From Sphingobacterium sp. UBA6711 (lineage in GTDB: Bacteria > Bacteroidota > Bacteroidia > Sphingobacteriales > Sphingobacteriaceae): a stretch of DNA of 8,706 nt. Each line of letters starts with the position of its first letter. The stretch's first letter is position 1. The position numbers were made by a program, and so were the translations under genes. Below are positions 1-6,609 of this stretch, in pieces. The DNA is taken from positions 4,355 through 13,060 of the forward strand of contig DKIT01000059.1 of assembly GCA_002454415.1 (NCBI GenBank), written 5' to 3'. The notes under the pieces are model-generated. The model was not told the origin of the DNA and searched no databases. It saw only the letters and a program-made list of their open reading frames with translations.

Positions 1-56
1 CAAAATAGTGCAATGGCTACAGTACGGATATTGTATTGGTTTTCGATTTCTTTCAT
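1..56 (-). CDS. 5' fragment of an unidentified gene running out of the window
   Basis: A minus-strand ATG at 56-54 opens a frame that stays open to the window edge. The 18 visible residues begin MKEIENQYNIRTVAIALF. An in-frame TGA lies five codons upstream, so this ATG is the first possible ATG start. The fragment is too short to assign a family and the frame could be fortuitous. It has the same orientation as the next gene, with a spacer of about 120 nt that shows no strong hairpin. Confidence 0.35.
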   Translation of the reverse strand, partial: MKEIENQYNIRTVAIALF

Positions 57-175
57 AAGCTCTTTTGTTCAAATTCTAAAATGCCAAGTGCATTCAAATT
101 CGTTTTTTGTTAAAACACAAATTTTTCTGTGATCTTATTTCCTGTAAATTTCCCTGTGTCATGCGATTGTGCATT

Positions 176-955
176 CTAGTATTTTTGTGTTTTAATTAAA
201 TGACCTTTTTCATCATAAAACTTCCAATCCCCCGTTTCCTTTCCATCCGTATAGGTTTCTGTTTTTATCAGCGTCCCCTGTTCATTATAAAATTTCCATT
301 CGCCGCTATATCTTTTGTATTTATTATAGATTTCTACATGTTCCAATTTGCCATTTTGGTAATAATAATTCCATTCGCCAATTTTCATTCCTGTTTCATA
401 ACGACCAATGCTTTCCAATTGTCCATTTTCGTAATATTCTTTCCACTCACCAGTTTGACGTCCGTCTTCGTCATATTGTTCCATTCCTCTATTGGTTCCG
501 TCTTTATGATACAATTTCCATTGACCAATACGATTCCCGTTTTTCATATTTCCTACCGTTGATAATTGACCATTATCAAAATAATAGTTCCAGGATCCTA
601 TTTTTTCGCCATTTTCATAATTCCCATTATTTGCAAGTTGTCCATTTTCATGATATTCTTTCCATTCTCCTGACATTTTTTCATTTTCGGTGAATGATAC
701 GCTGCCCCTTAATTTGCCATTTTTCCAGTACCACTTGCTTTCACCAATTTTCTTTCCGCTTTTATATGTGCTGATCGTTGACAACTTTCCATTGTCAAAA
801 TAGATGTTTGCTTCGCCAGTCAACTGTCCATTTTTATCTAAATAATATGTTTCCTTAACCTGACCATTGTCAAAAAGGGTTTTATGCCCCGTAGATTGTC
901 CTTTACAAGAAAAAAAGACGTGTAAAATAACGAATAGAAATAGTAGTTTTTTCAT
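176..955 (-). CDS. MORN_2/YwqK-type repeat lipoprotein
   Basis: A predicted exported lipoprotein of 259 residues, numbered here from the ATG at 955. Residues 1-16 are a basic, hydrophobic signal sequence ending FFS before Cys17, a Bacteroidota-style lipobox. The rest is about ten tandem repeats of 24-25 residues with the pattern G-E-W-x-x-Y-x-x-N-G-x-L, whose first glycines lie near 23, 47, 71, 96, 120, 144, 169, 193, 218 and 242. This is the MORN_2 repeat that annotation pipelines often label 'YwqK family antitoxin'. That label is a name only; no toxin partner is visible here. Such repeats form extended beta-rich solenoids, so a surface binding or structural role is likely. An ATG four codons upstream (967) is possible, but the promoter-like motif ending at 977 would leave it almost leaderless, and the 955 start begins directly with MKKLLFLF. 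The gene stands alone, about 240 nt from the next upstream reading frame. Confidence 0.85.
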   Translation of the reverse strand: MKKLLFLFVILHVFFSCKGQSTGHKTLFDNGQVKETYYLDKNGQLTGEANIYFDNGKLSTISTYKSGKKIGESKWYWKNGKLRGSVSFTENEKMSGEWKEYHENGQLANNGNYENGEKIGSWNYYFDNGQLSTVGNMKNGNRIGQWKLYHKDGTNRGMEQYDEDGRQTGEWKEYYENGQLESIGRYETGMKIGEWNYYYQNGKLEHVEIYNKYKRYSGEWKFYNEQGTLIKTETYTDGKETGDWKFYDEKGHLIKTQKY

Positions 956-976
956 AAATGTGCTCATGATCTTATA

Positions 977-1007
977 TAAATATACTGCCGGTTATCTGAT
1001 GAGACAA
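977..1007 (-). promoter_or_regulatory. Bacteroidota-type promoter for the MORN-repeat lipoprotein
   Basis: On the minus strand TTG (1007-1005) is followed after 20 nt by TATATTTA (984-977). This is one mismatch from the Bacteroidota -7 consensus TAnnTTTG, at usual spacing from a -33 TTG. Transcription would begin close to 970, favouring the ATG at 955 over the one at 967. Confidence 0.45.
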
Positions 1008-1198
1008 GGATAATTTATAATTCGTTAAGCTGTACTTATTATCTGCAATAACTTTACAACCATCCGCAAATAAACCAGCCCAGTAAGTCTATGCGTGACT
1101 ATAATATTGTGCTTGTGCCTAAAGTGCATGGGTAGGCTATTGATGAAGTTGTTTCAAATGTTATTTAAAGTGTTTCGGAACATATCGTCAAGGCTGAA

Positions 1199-1570
1199 CT
1201 ATCCGTCGTATTTTAAATTTGTCGGTGTTCCTGCTTGTCCGATTATTTGTCCACCATTTATTGTCGATTTAAAAAGTCTTATTACTGACCAACTTAGTTC
1301 ATCTTGATTACAATATTAACCATCTATTTGTCCATATTGATTATAGTCAGAGATATTAAAACCATCTTCGATATCGTTATACCAAATCACCTGCTTTCCA
1401 AAAATTGCAACGACCCAAAATCCATTTCCTTTATTTCCGTAGGTTGGTTCTTCCCATTTATTCGGCTCAATTTTAATGAGCTGCCAAAAATTCCAAACTT
1501 CACCTTTTAGATCAGTTTCAGTTTTTTTAATTTGGTCATATAATTCTATTAAAGTAATTGGTGTCCACAT
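1199..1570 (-). pseudogene. Small 'YNDIEDGFN' protein gene interrupted by an in-frame TAA
   Basis: From ATG 1570 the frame encodes 84 residues starting MWTPITLIELYDQIKK and containing GFWVVAIFG, VIWYNDIEDGFN and YGQIDG, then meets TAA at 1318-1316. The same frame then continues for 38 sense codons (YCNQDELSWSVIRLF and on) to a TAG at 1201-1199. As I recall this family of about 100-residue bacterial proteins, YNDIEDGFN is normally followed by IDEYWCNQDEL. The stop therefore appears to replace the tyrosine of that motif, with the downstream sequence kept in frame. The product is either a truncated 84-residue protein or a dead gene. A TTG six codons upstream (1588) is another possible start, but relatives tend to start with MW. 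The molecular function is unknown to me. The acidic, aromatic composition and its company suggest, without proof, an immunity-type protein. Confidence 0.7.
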
Positions 1571-1679
1571 ATCGGTAGTTGTAAACAATAAACTGAATAT
1601 TTTTTGTTATCACTGATGAGTTTATTAGAGGTTCGATGTTGTCATAATTTATTTCCATCTTCTGAGTTATCCTGTGTTA

Positions 1680-2399
1680 TTACTTTTTGTTTTCAAGCAT
1701 TTTTAATATTTCGGGCTGTCCAAATTCTTTACAATAATCAAATGCGGTTTTGCCTTTATTATTTTTCAAATTAAGATTTGGACTATCTTCAAGTATTAAC
1801 GCTACTAAGTTTCTATTTCCTTTCTCGATACAATACATTAAAGGAGTATCATTGTCTTGATCTTGATTATCGACATTTGCTCCTTTTTTTAATAAGTATT
1901 GTGCAATTTCAATATGACCTTTTCCACAAGCACTTGCAAATGGAGTAGCTTTATCATTCGCTTTAGAATCTATTTCAGCTCCATTTTCAACTAAAAGCTG
2001 TACAATATCTGTCCTTCCATTTCTTGATGCAAATCTTAAAGATGACCAACCATTAATATCTTTTAAGTTTGGGTTAGCTCTATTTTCAAGAAGGTACTTT
2101 ACATAGTTAAAATGTCCATCTTGACAAGCCATATGTAAAGCCGTTAAACCGTTGTCAAGTGTTTGATTTACATTTACACCTTTTTCAATTAAAATTCTAG
2201 CGATATCTACATTCCCTTTAGCAGCAGCCGAAAAAAGTGGGAAAATTCCATTCTGACCTGTAGCATTGAGTGTTTTCTTGTTTTCTACAAGTTTCCTAAC
2301 TTTTACAATGTCGTTTTCTCGAATTGCATCTATAAGATTTTGCGAATATGCTTTCCCAAAAAAGAACAGGAAACTAATTAAAAATAGTGAGTTTTTCAT
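1680..2399 (-). CDS. Secreted ankyrin-repeat protein
   Basis: A 239-residue protein with a signal peptide (residues 1-19: basic start, long Leu/Phe core, AYS before Gln20), so it is probably periplasmic or exported. The mature part is a stack of about seven 33-residue ankyrin units. A divergent cap spans about 21-49, then units begin near 50, 83, 116, 149 and 182, and a shortened last unit runs from 215 to the end. Clear ankyrin signatures are GLTALHMACQDGH (84-96), VKYLLENRANPNLKD (100-114) and TPFASACGKGHIEIAQYLL (152-170). Ankyrin stacks bind other proteins; the partner is unknown. It lies in the same direction as the broken gene downstream, about 110 nt away, and has its own promoter-like motif. 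In other bacteria secreted ankyrin proteins can protect against stress or toxins, but nothing here fixes the role. ATG 2399 is the only start that gives a full signal peptide. Confidence 0.88.
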   Translation of the reverse strand: MKNSLFLISFLFFFGKAYSQNLIDAIRENDIVKVRKLVENKKTLNATGQNGIFPLFSAAAKGNVDIARILIEKGVNVNQTLDNGLTALHMACQDGHFNYVKYLLENRANPNLKDINGWSSLRFASRNGRTDIVQLLVENGAEIDSKANDKATPFASACGKGHIEIAQYLLKKGANVDNQDQDNDTPLMYCIEKGNRNLVALILEDSPNLNLKNNKGKTAFDYCKEFGQPEILKMLENKK

Positions 2400-2434
2400 T
2401 GTGCTTTTGTTGTTTTATAATATTGGCTAACGCT

Positions 2435-2442
2435 CAAATATA
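2435..2442 (-). promoter_or_regulatory. -7 promoter element upstream of the ankyrin gene
   Basis: The minus strand reads TATATTTG, a perfect match to the Bacteroidota -7 consensus TAnnTTTG. It lies 35 nt before the ATG, predicting a leader of about 30 nt. No well-placed TTG is seen near -33, so the assignment rests on one element. Confidence 0.4.
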
Positions 2443-2522
2443 CACAATTTAGTATATTAGATCTTTCTCCCTCCTATGAAATTGGTGGTGGTCACTTAGC
2501 TGATCGATATAATGATTTTTCA

Positions 2523-2856
2523 TCACAACTGTTTTAGATCCTTTAAGATGAAATTTTGAAAAGTGCAATCCCATTCATCGGCACAGTAACCGAACAGTTC
2601 TAAACTACGCAGTTTAAAATCTGTTATTTCCAACAAATCCAATACCTAGGTCATCCCATTGGTTATTATGATTTTGTCGACCGACAAAATATCTTCTGAA
2701 ATTGGCAGGATATCTTCTTCGTTATAATACTTGAAAAATACATATTGCCCTACACAGGTACATTCCCTTTCTACAACATATAATTTTTCTATAAGGCTAT
2801 TTAAAAACCTGATATTTCTCTGCAAAAGCAGAAAGCAATTGTGATTCTAAAAACTG
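2523..2856 (-). pseudogene. Degraded gene for a small acidic protein, several lesions
   Basis: One minus-strand frame (2846 down to 2523) is open for 106 sense codons apart from a single TAG at 2648-2646. It reads as real protein: LYVVERECTCVGQYVFFKYY, then NEEDILPISEDILSVDKI, and after the stop SLELFGYCADEWDCTFQNF up to a TGA at 2525-2523. Protein-like segments also occur in a second minus-strand frame at both ends of likely indels: QFLESQLLSAFAEKYQVFK (about 2856-2800, ending in a T/A run) and DDLGIGFVGNNRF (about 2655-2617). Joining the pieces gives one continuous protein of about 110 residues, which suggests three frameshifts. No ATG is in frame. I cannot name the family; the ECTxVGxxVxF and LELFGYxxDEWD patterns recall small Bacteroidota proteins often found near toxin systems. 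Confidence 0.55.
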
Positions 2857-3292
2857 TCAACTTATTCATAGTTATACTAAACTCCTTATGCTACTTAAAC
2901 TTGTGGAAACTCAAATTTGATATGCTAAAAACTCAAAGATAATATCTTAAAACGTTGTTTTACTTTGGTATATCAACTGTTTTTAAGTCTGACTGTAATA
3001 ATCTTATTCGAAAAGGTAAAGAGCGGCATTTTAGCGGTAAGAGCTCTAAGTATAAAGAGATTATCAAACGGCCTAAGGTTTATGATCAACGTTAAAAGAA
3101 GGGAAGAAAAGTTATGTGACATTGAATATCCAAATGGCAATATTCATCTAGTATAATAAATTTTCTCAAGGCAACGATTTTGAAACACTGGAAGTTTTGG
3201 ATAAATCAGAAACTATAAATCTTAGACCCCAATTTAATCTCAACTAATGCATAAGCTATGCGTTATCACCGGATATAATGATGCAGGGCAGT
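2857..3292. other. AT-rich spacer with a possible plus-strand coding remnant
   Basis: This 436 nt stretch between the degraded gene and the thioredoxin-fold gene holds no intact gene. On the plus strand a 63-codon frame without an ATG (TTG at 2965, stop at 3156) ends CDIEYPNGNIHLV. A one-base shift at the TAA continues it as YNKFSQGNDFETLEVL and on to a stop near 3247. A second frame at 2964-3095 also has a charged stretch (HFSGKSSKYKEIIKRPKVY). This may be a decayed gene, but AT-rich chance frames of this size are not rare. A short inverted repeat, GCATA-AGC-TATGC (3249-3261), is too weak for a convincing terminator. Confidence 0.3.
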
Positions 3293-4675
3293 CTACAATT
3301 GGCCCGGCTTTCCTGAAGTGTTAAAATAATCTTCTATTACCTTTGAAAAATCAGCTGAAATATCCAAATTAAAAATATTAAAGTCCTTATCGATAAGAAT
3401 ATACCTTGGAATACCGACAACATTATATGCCGAAAGTGATTGGAAACTGCTCCAACCTTCGAAAGCAACTAACTCCTTATTTTTTAGCGAGGCCAACCAT
3501 TTATTCTTATCATTATCCAATGATATCGGGAAAAAGAGAGCATCATTTTTATATTTCTTTGCGAGCCGCTCAAACGCGGGCTTTTGCTCAAGACAAGGCA
3601 CACACCAGGTAGCCCATAGATCTATAAAAATGGGTCTTCCCTTAAATTCAGAAAGTTTTCGCCGCTTGCCATCCTGATCTTCAAAATCAAAATCCGTAGC
3701 CTGTTTTCCCTTCATTAGACGTGAAACAGATGAAAGTTTACTTAAAACAGCATTTCGATATAAATCATTTGACAAGCCTTCAATATCGTTTTTTAACTTA
3801 TCCAAAACTACAACATCATTTGTTTTCATAGCCTTGTCTACCTCGGAACTCAATTGGTTAAATTGAGACCATTCAAGAATTGGCCCTATTTTTTTATTGT
3901 CTTGATTGTATTTTATAATCGTGCTAAGGATATGTCGATAATTAATTAGGCCTAAAAAATCTTTAGACAAAAAGTCGGCGGAATATTGTTTGATAACAGG
4001 AACAATTTTGGTATCATAATCTAGGAGCTCTGGAATAGAATCAATACGCTCCTTTTTGTTGTACATCCTTTTATAATATTGTCTTAAGCTAATTAGACTA
4101 TTTATAACATCGGCTTTTGTCCGAGATTTCTCCATATATTGAAATGAGCTGGATGTATTGGTCAATTTTTTCAGATCCATATTTCTTTTCCTTTCTGCAG
4201 ACAAAACATAATCCAAATTGTCTTCCAACTTACGACGAATACTATCCCCGCCTTCCAAAAAAGAGGCACCTTTAAAATGGGGATTCTCTTTAAGATATTC
4301 CTGTATATTACCTCCGATCCCACTAAACTTTGAACGCGTCGGAAAGGTACCGTCAATGATCATATGGATAGAATCATGCGGGGAAATATACAATGTGTTA
4401 AAACCTAGGATAAAATACCTAGGCTTATCGAGCATAATATTGATATAAAAATGTCCCGCACTATCAGTAGGAATAAACTGGCTATCCTCATAATTTATCA
4501 ATGCACTAATATCATCGGGCTTATAAAGTGCGGCCCCCTCTCCTCTATTGTCTTTAATTTTTCCCGTTAATACGGCATGGCCAACATTTTGCGCCGAAAC
4601 ATTGCTGCAAATCAAAATTTGTAACGAAATAAATATTATTAAAAACTGAAACAGACTCCGTATTCCTTTTTTCAT
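3293..4675 (-). CDS. Secreted TlpA/ResA-like thiol-disulfide oxidoreductase with long N-terminal region
   Basis: A 460-residue exported protein. Residues 1-28 are a signal peptide ending VSA before Gln29. Residues about 30-130 are beta-rich (HAVLTGKIKD ... DSAGHFYINI), like the DUF4369-type leader found on many Bacteroidota thioredoxin-fold proteins. Residues about 135-315 are mostly helical and lysine-rich. Residues 321-455 are a TlpA/ResA-like thioredoxin domain: FKGRPIFIDLWATW, then the active-site pair Cys358-Val-Pro-Cys361, and the cis-proline loop GIPRY with Pro423. In the family these domains reduce or isomerise disulfides of periplasmic proteins, for example during cytochrome c maturation. 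The substrate here is unknown and no cytochrome or DsbD-like partner lies nearby. The C-terminus ends about 37 residues after the cis-Pro, as expected for a complete domain. It is transcribed away from the TonB-C gene across a 262 nt divergent spacer. The ATG at 4675 gives the proper signal peptide. Confidence 0.92.
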   Translation of the reverse strand: MKKGIRSLFQFLIIFISLQILICSNVSAQNVGHAVLTGKIKDNRGEGAALYKPDDISALINYEDSQFIPTDSAGHFYINIMLDKPRYFILGFNTLYISPHDSIHMIIDGTFPTRSKFSGIGGNIQEYLKENPHFKGASFLEGGDSIRRKLEDNLDYVLSAERKRNMDLKKLTNTSSSFQYMEKSRTKADVINSLISLRQYYKRMYNKKERIDSIPELLDYDTKIVPVIKQYSADFLSKDFLGLINYRHILSTIIKYNQDNKKIGPILEWSQFNQLSSEVDKAMKTNDVVVLDKLKNDIEGLSNDLYRNAVLSKLSSVSRLMKGKQATDFDFEDQDGKRRKLSEFKGRPIFIDLWATWCVPCLEQKPAFERLAKKYKNDALFFPISLDNDKNKWLASLKNKELVAFEGWSSFQSLSAYNVVGIPRYILIDKDFNIFNLDISADFSKVIEDYFNTSGKPGQL

Positions 4676-4883
4676 ACTTAAAATTATTCAATAGATATCA
4701 AAAAAAACTCATCGTCAGATGCAAAAGTCGCCAGCAACTCTTTTAAAGAGTATTTAAAAAAATAAATAGAGTATATCTAATGATATAAAACTTCACGCTT
4801 TTACATCTTCTTCTCATAGCTGGTAAACTGACTTTTAAAGAGATTCACAAAGCTCGCTCCTATATTGATGCAAATGACAACTT

Positions 4884-4910
4884 TGGCAGATATTGACGGT
4901 CTAAAGTTTG
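4884..4910 (+). promoter_or_regulatory. Possible promoter of the TonB-C / phosphoesterase unit
   Basis: TTG (4884-4886) is followed after 15 nt by TAAAGTTTG (4902-4910), a -7-like element with one extra spacer base compared with TAnnTTTG. Both the spacing and the element are imperfect. If used, transcription would start near 4916, fitting translation from the ATG at 4938 and arguing against the upstream TTG 4908 and ATG 4917. The rest of the divergent spacer (4676-4883) shows no other clear signal. Confidence 0.28.
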
Positions 4911-4937
4911 CCGAAGATGACGCTTTATATTAATACT

Positions 4938-5387
4938 ATGGGAATTTCTTGGGTTCGCAAATTATCATTTATGTGTATTGTATCGATAAACATGTTATCG
5001 CAGACTTTTGGTCAATCCCTTGTTTTAGACTCAATTGCGGATCTTCTCCCTTACATGAATGAAGTATTTCCTGAGCCACCTTATGGCACTAACGGATTTA
5101 AAAATTGGATTGTTAAAAATTATAAGATACCAACGGTAGCCATGAAAGCAAAAGTAAACGGCAAACTGATGATCAATTTTACGATTGAGAAAGATGGACG
5201 GCTCAGTAATTTTCAGATAACCAAAGATCTTGGATATCATACAGGTGAAACATTAATTGAATTAATTAGAAAATCTAGTCCCTGGAAACCAGGATTTCAA
5301 AATGGACATGCCGTGAAATGCGGATACACTTACCCGCTATCATTCAGTAATGGTGAAATAAAATTAGATAGGAATACTAAAAGATAA
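4938..5387 (+). CDS. Secreted protein with TonB C-terminal-like domain
   Basis: From ATG 4938 the product has 149 residues. Residues 1-26 look like a Sec signal (WVRKLSF, a hydrophobic stretch, TFGQ before Ser27). Residues about 44-136 match the TonB C-terminal domain as seen in many Bacteroidota proteins: FPEPPYGTNGFKNWI, then IP near 64-65, VNGKLMINFTIEKDGRL (73-89), a dynamic segment DLGYHTGE, and the hallmark SPWKPGFQNG (114-123) before YPLSF. True TonB proteins carry an inner-membrane anchor, a Pro-rich linker and this domain to energise outer-membrane receptors. Here there is a cleavable-looking signal and almost no linker, and the ExbB/ExbD partners are absent. It is therefore more likely a free periplasmic or surface domain than a working TonB. 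In-frame TTG 4908 and ATG 4917 would add ten or seven residues but make a worse signal. It is the first gene of a tight unit; the next ATG follows its TAA by 2 nt. Confidence 0.82.
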   Translation: MGISWVRKLSFMCIVSINMLSQTFGQSLVLDSIADLLPYMNEVFPEPPYGTNGFKNWIVKNYKIPTVAMKAKVNGKLMINFTIEKDGRLSNFQITKDLGYHTGETLIELIRKSSPWKPGFQNGHAVKCGYTYPLSFSNGEIKLDRNTKR

Positions 5388-5389
5388 AG

Positions 5390-6136
5390 ATGAAAATCCA
5401 TATTATTAGCGACTTGCATAGAGAATTTGGATACAACGATATCGATCTGAAATTAGCAGATGTACTAGTATTAGCTGGAGATACCGATCTAGGGGTAAAA
5501 GGGATCAGCTGGCTCAAATCACTTTCTTTGGATATACCTATCATCTATGTGTTGGGTAATCACGAGTATTATAAAGGAGCCTATCCGAAAACACTAATTA
5601 AGATCAAGGATGCTGCGAGCAATTCAAATATCCATGTGTTGGAAAATGAATCTTTGGAGATAGACCACGTTTGTTTCCATGGCTGCACACTCTGGACTGA
5701 TTTTTCCTTAAAAGGCAATCCTGTAGTTTACGGATCGCTATGCCAAAGCCGGATGAATGATTATAAGAAGATCAGATTGGGTGACAATTATGCAAAGTTA
5801 AGAAGCATCGATACGTTTAGAATCCACCAAACTTCGAGGCAATGGATGACGGAAAGTCTTCGTGTCAGTGAAGCGCAACATAACATCGTAGTGACGCATC
5901 ATGCTCCGAGCATTCGATCCTTGCCAATGAAGTATTTAGACGATCCGATCAGCGCTGCCTACGTTTCAGATATGGAAGACTTTATCGTAAAGCATCAACC
6001 CTCCTACTGGATTCATGGCCATATACATACTCCAGTAAATTATAAGATCGGTAACACCGAAATTATATGTAATCCGCATGGTTATATAAATGAACCTTAT
6101 AATGGGTTTAATAAGAATCTTGTCATAGAGATATGA
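5390..6136 (+). CDS. Calcineurin-like metallophosphoesterase
   Basis: A 248-residue cytoplasmic protein with the complete metal-binding set of the metallophosphoesterase superfamily: Asp8-Leu-His10, GD at 30-31, GNHE at 56-59, THHAPS at 169-174 and HGHIH at 209-213. The two-metal centre in this family cleaves phosphomonoesters or phosphodiesters, including nucleotides and nucleic acids; the substrate here is unknown. There is no signal peptide or membrane segment, so it does not share a compartment with the secreted protein encoded just upstream, although 2 nt spacing implies co-transcription and probably translational coupling. The length is typical of the small stand-alone class (YkuE/Icc-like or the 'Ser/Thr phosphatase' group). 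The ATG at 5390 lies eight codons before the first catalytic residues, so no other start is plausible. Confidence 0.93.
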   Translation: MKIHIISDLHREFGYNDIDLKLADVLVLAGDTDLGVKGISWLKSLSLDIPIIYVLGNHEYYKGAYPKTLIKIKDAASNSNIHVLENESLEIDHVCFHGCTLWTDFSLKGNPVVYGSLCQSRMNDYKKIRLGDNYAKLRSIDTFRIHQTSRQWMTESLRVSEAQHNIVVTHHAPSIRSLPMKYLDDPISAAYVSDMEDFIVKHQPSYWIHGHIHTPVNYKIGNTEIICNPHGYINEPYNGFNKNLVIEI

Positions 6137-6155
6137 ACAAAAAACAACAGTGAGA

Positions 6156-6575
6156 ATGAAACATGTCGAAGTCCTATGGCAGGGAAAAGTTAATCAATTT
6201 CCATATCGGATATATACATCCACGACGAAAAAAGACGTTGAAACGATGAAGGATTTTGAGAAACTAAGTCTGATGACCCGTCATCACGACGGGTACATTC
6301 GTGAGGTAGCTATCGTGAAATTAATAAAGCTTTTTCCATCGGCAAGCATTCCATATCTGGTGCAGCTATTAGGTGAATATGTTATGGAAATTCATTTAGT
6401 CATTATCTCACTGATCACCCCGCAGCAAAAACTTTTGATAAATGACTTTTTTAATGAAAACAGATCATACGAAAGGACAATTCGAAGTAGAATAGTAAGC
6501 TATTGGAATAGTTACTACAGATTTGATTATATCAAGTTGAATGATTATCCAGCTTTTCAATTTTTATCCGATTGA
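6156..6575 (+). CDS. Small HEAT-like protein of unknown function
   Basis: From ATG 6156 the product has 139 residues, with no signal peptide. I do not recognise the family. Residues about 46-90 (GYIREVAIVKLIKLF, then SIPYLVQLL and YVMEIHLVIISLI) look like one and a half HEAT-type helical repeats, a fold used for protein binding. The C-terminal third is rich in Tyr, Arg and Phe. A GTG two codons earlier (6150) is an alternative start. The gene follows the phosphoesterase by 19 nt in the same direction and is probably the third gene of its operon. It could be a partner or regulator of that enzyme, but this is inference from position. It ends 34 nt from the converging HAD gene, and no strong terminator hairpin is visible between them. 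Confidence 0.65.
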   Translation: MKHVEVLWQGKVNQFPYRIYTSTTKKDVETMKDFEKLSLMTRHHDGYIREVAIVKLIKLFPSASIPYLVQLLGEYVMEIHLVIISLITPQQKLLINDFFNENRSYERTIRSRIVSYWNSYYRFDYIKLNDYPAFQFLSD

Positions 6576-6609
6576 CTTTATAACCAATGCGACAACTAAT
6601 AATAGCAAA

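Noticed and set aside
57..175. Possible terminator after the MORN-repeat gene (TTTGT ... ACAAA)
   Set aside because: Only five A/T-rich pairs with a six-base loop; too weak to call.
200..562. Long plus-strand frame of 120 codons opposite the MORN-repeat gene
   Set aside because: It is antisense to a clear repeat lipoprotein; its repetitive Phe/Ile-rich translation is the mirror of those repeats.
1018..2440. Integron-like cassette boundaries (GCTTAAC near 1025 and GTTAGCC near 2428 on the minus strand)
   Set aside because: Neither motif has the inverted partner needed to fold an attC site, and GTTAGCC does not fully match GTTRRRY.
3247..3261. Shared sequence AATGCATAAGC at 3247 and 7187, and the inverted repeat GCATA-AGC-TATGC
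   Set aside because: An 11-base match is expected by chance in AT-rich DNA of this size, and a five-base-pair stem without a T-run is not a convincing terminator or operator.
4171..4448. Frames inside the oxidoreductase gene on both strands (4171-4356 minus, 4218-4448 plus)
   Set aside because: They lie wholly within the TlpA/ResA-like gene and lack signals or recognisable domains.
5031..5240. Minus-strand 69-codon frame inside the TonB-C gene
   Set aside because: It is antisense to a gene with clear domain hallmarks and has no independent support.
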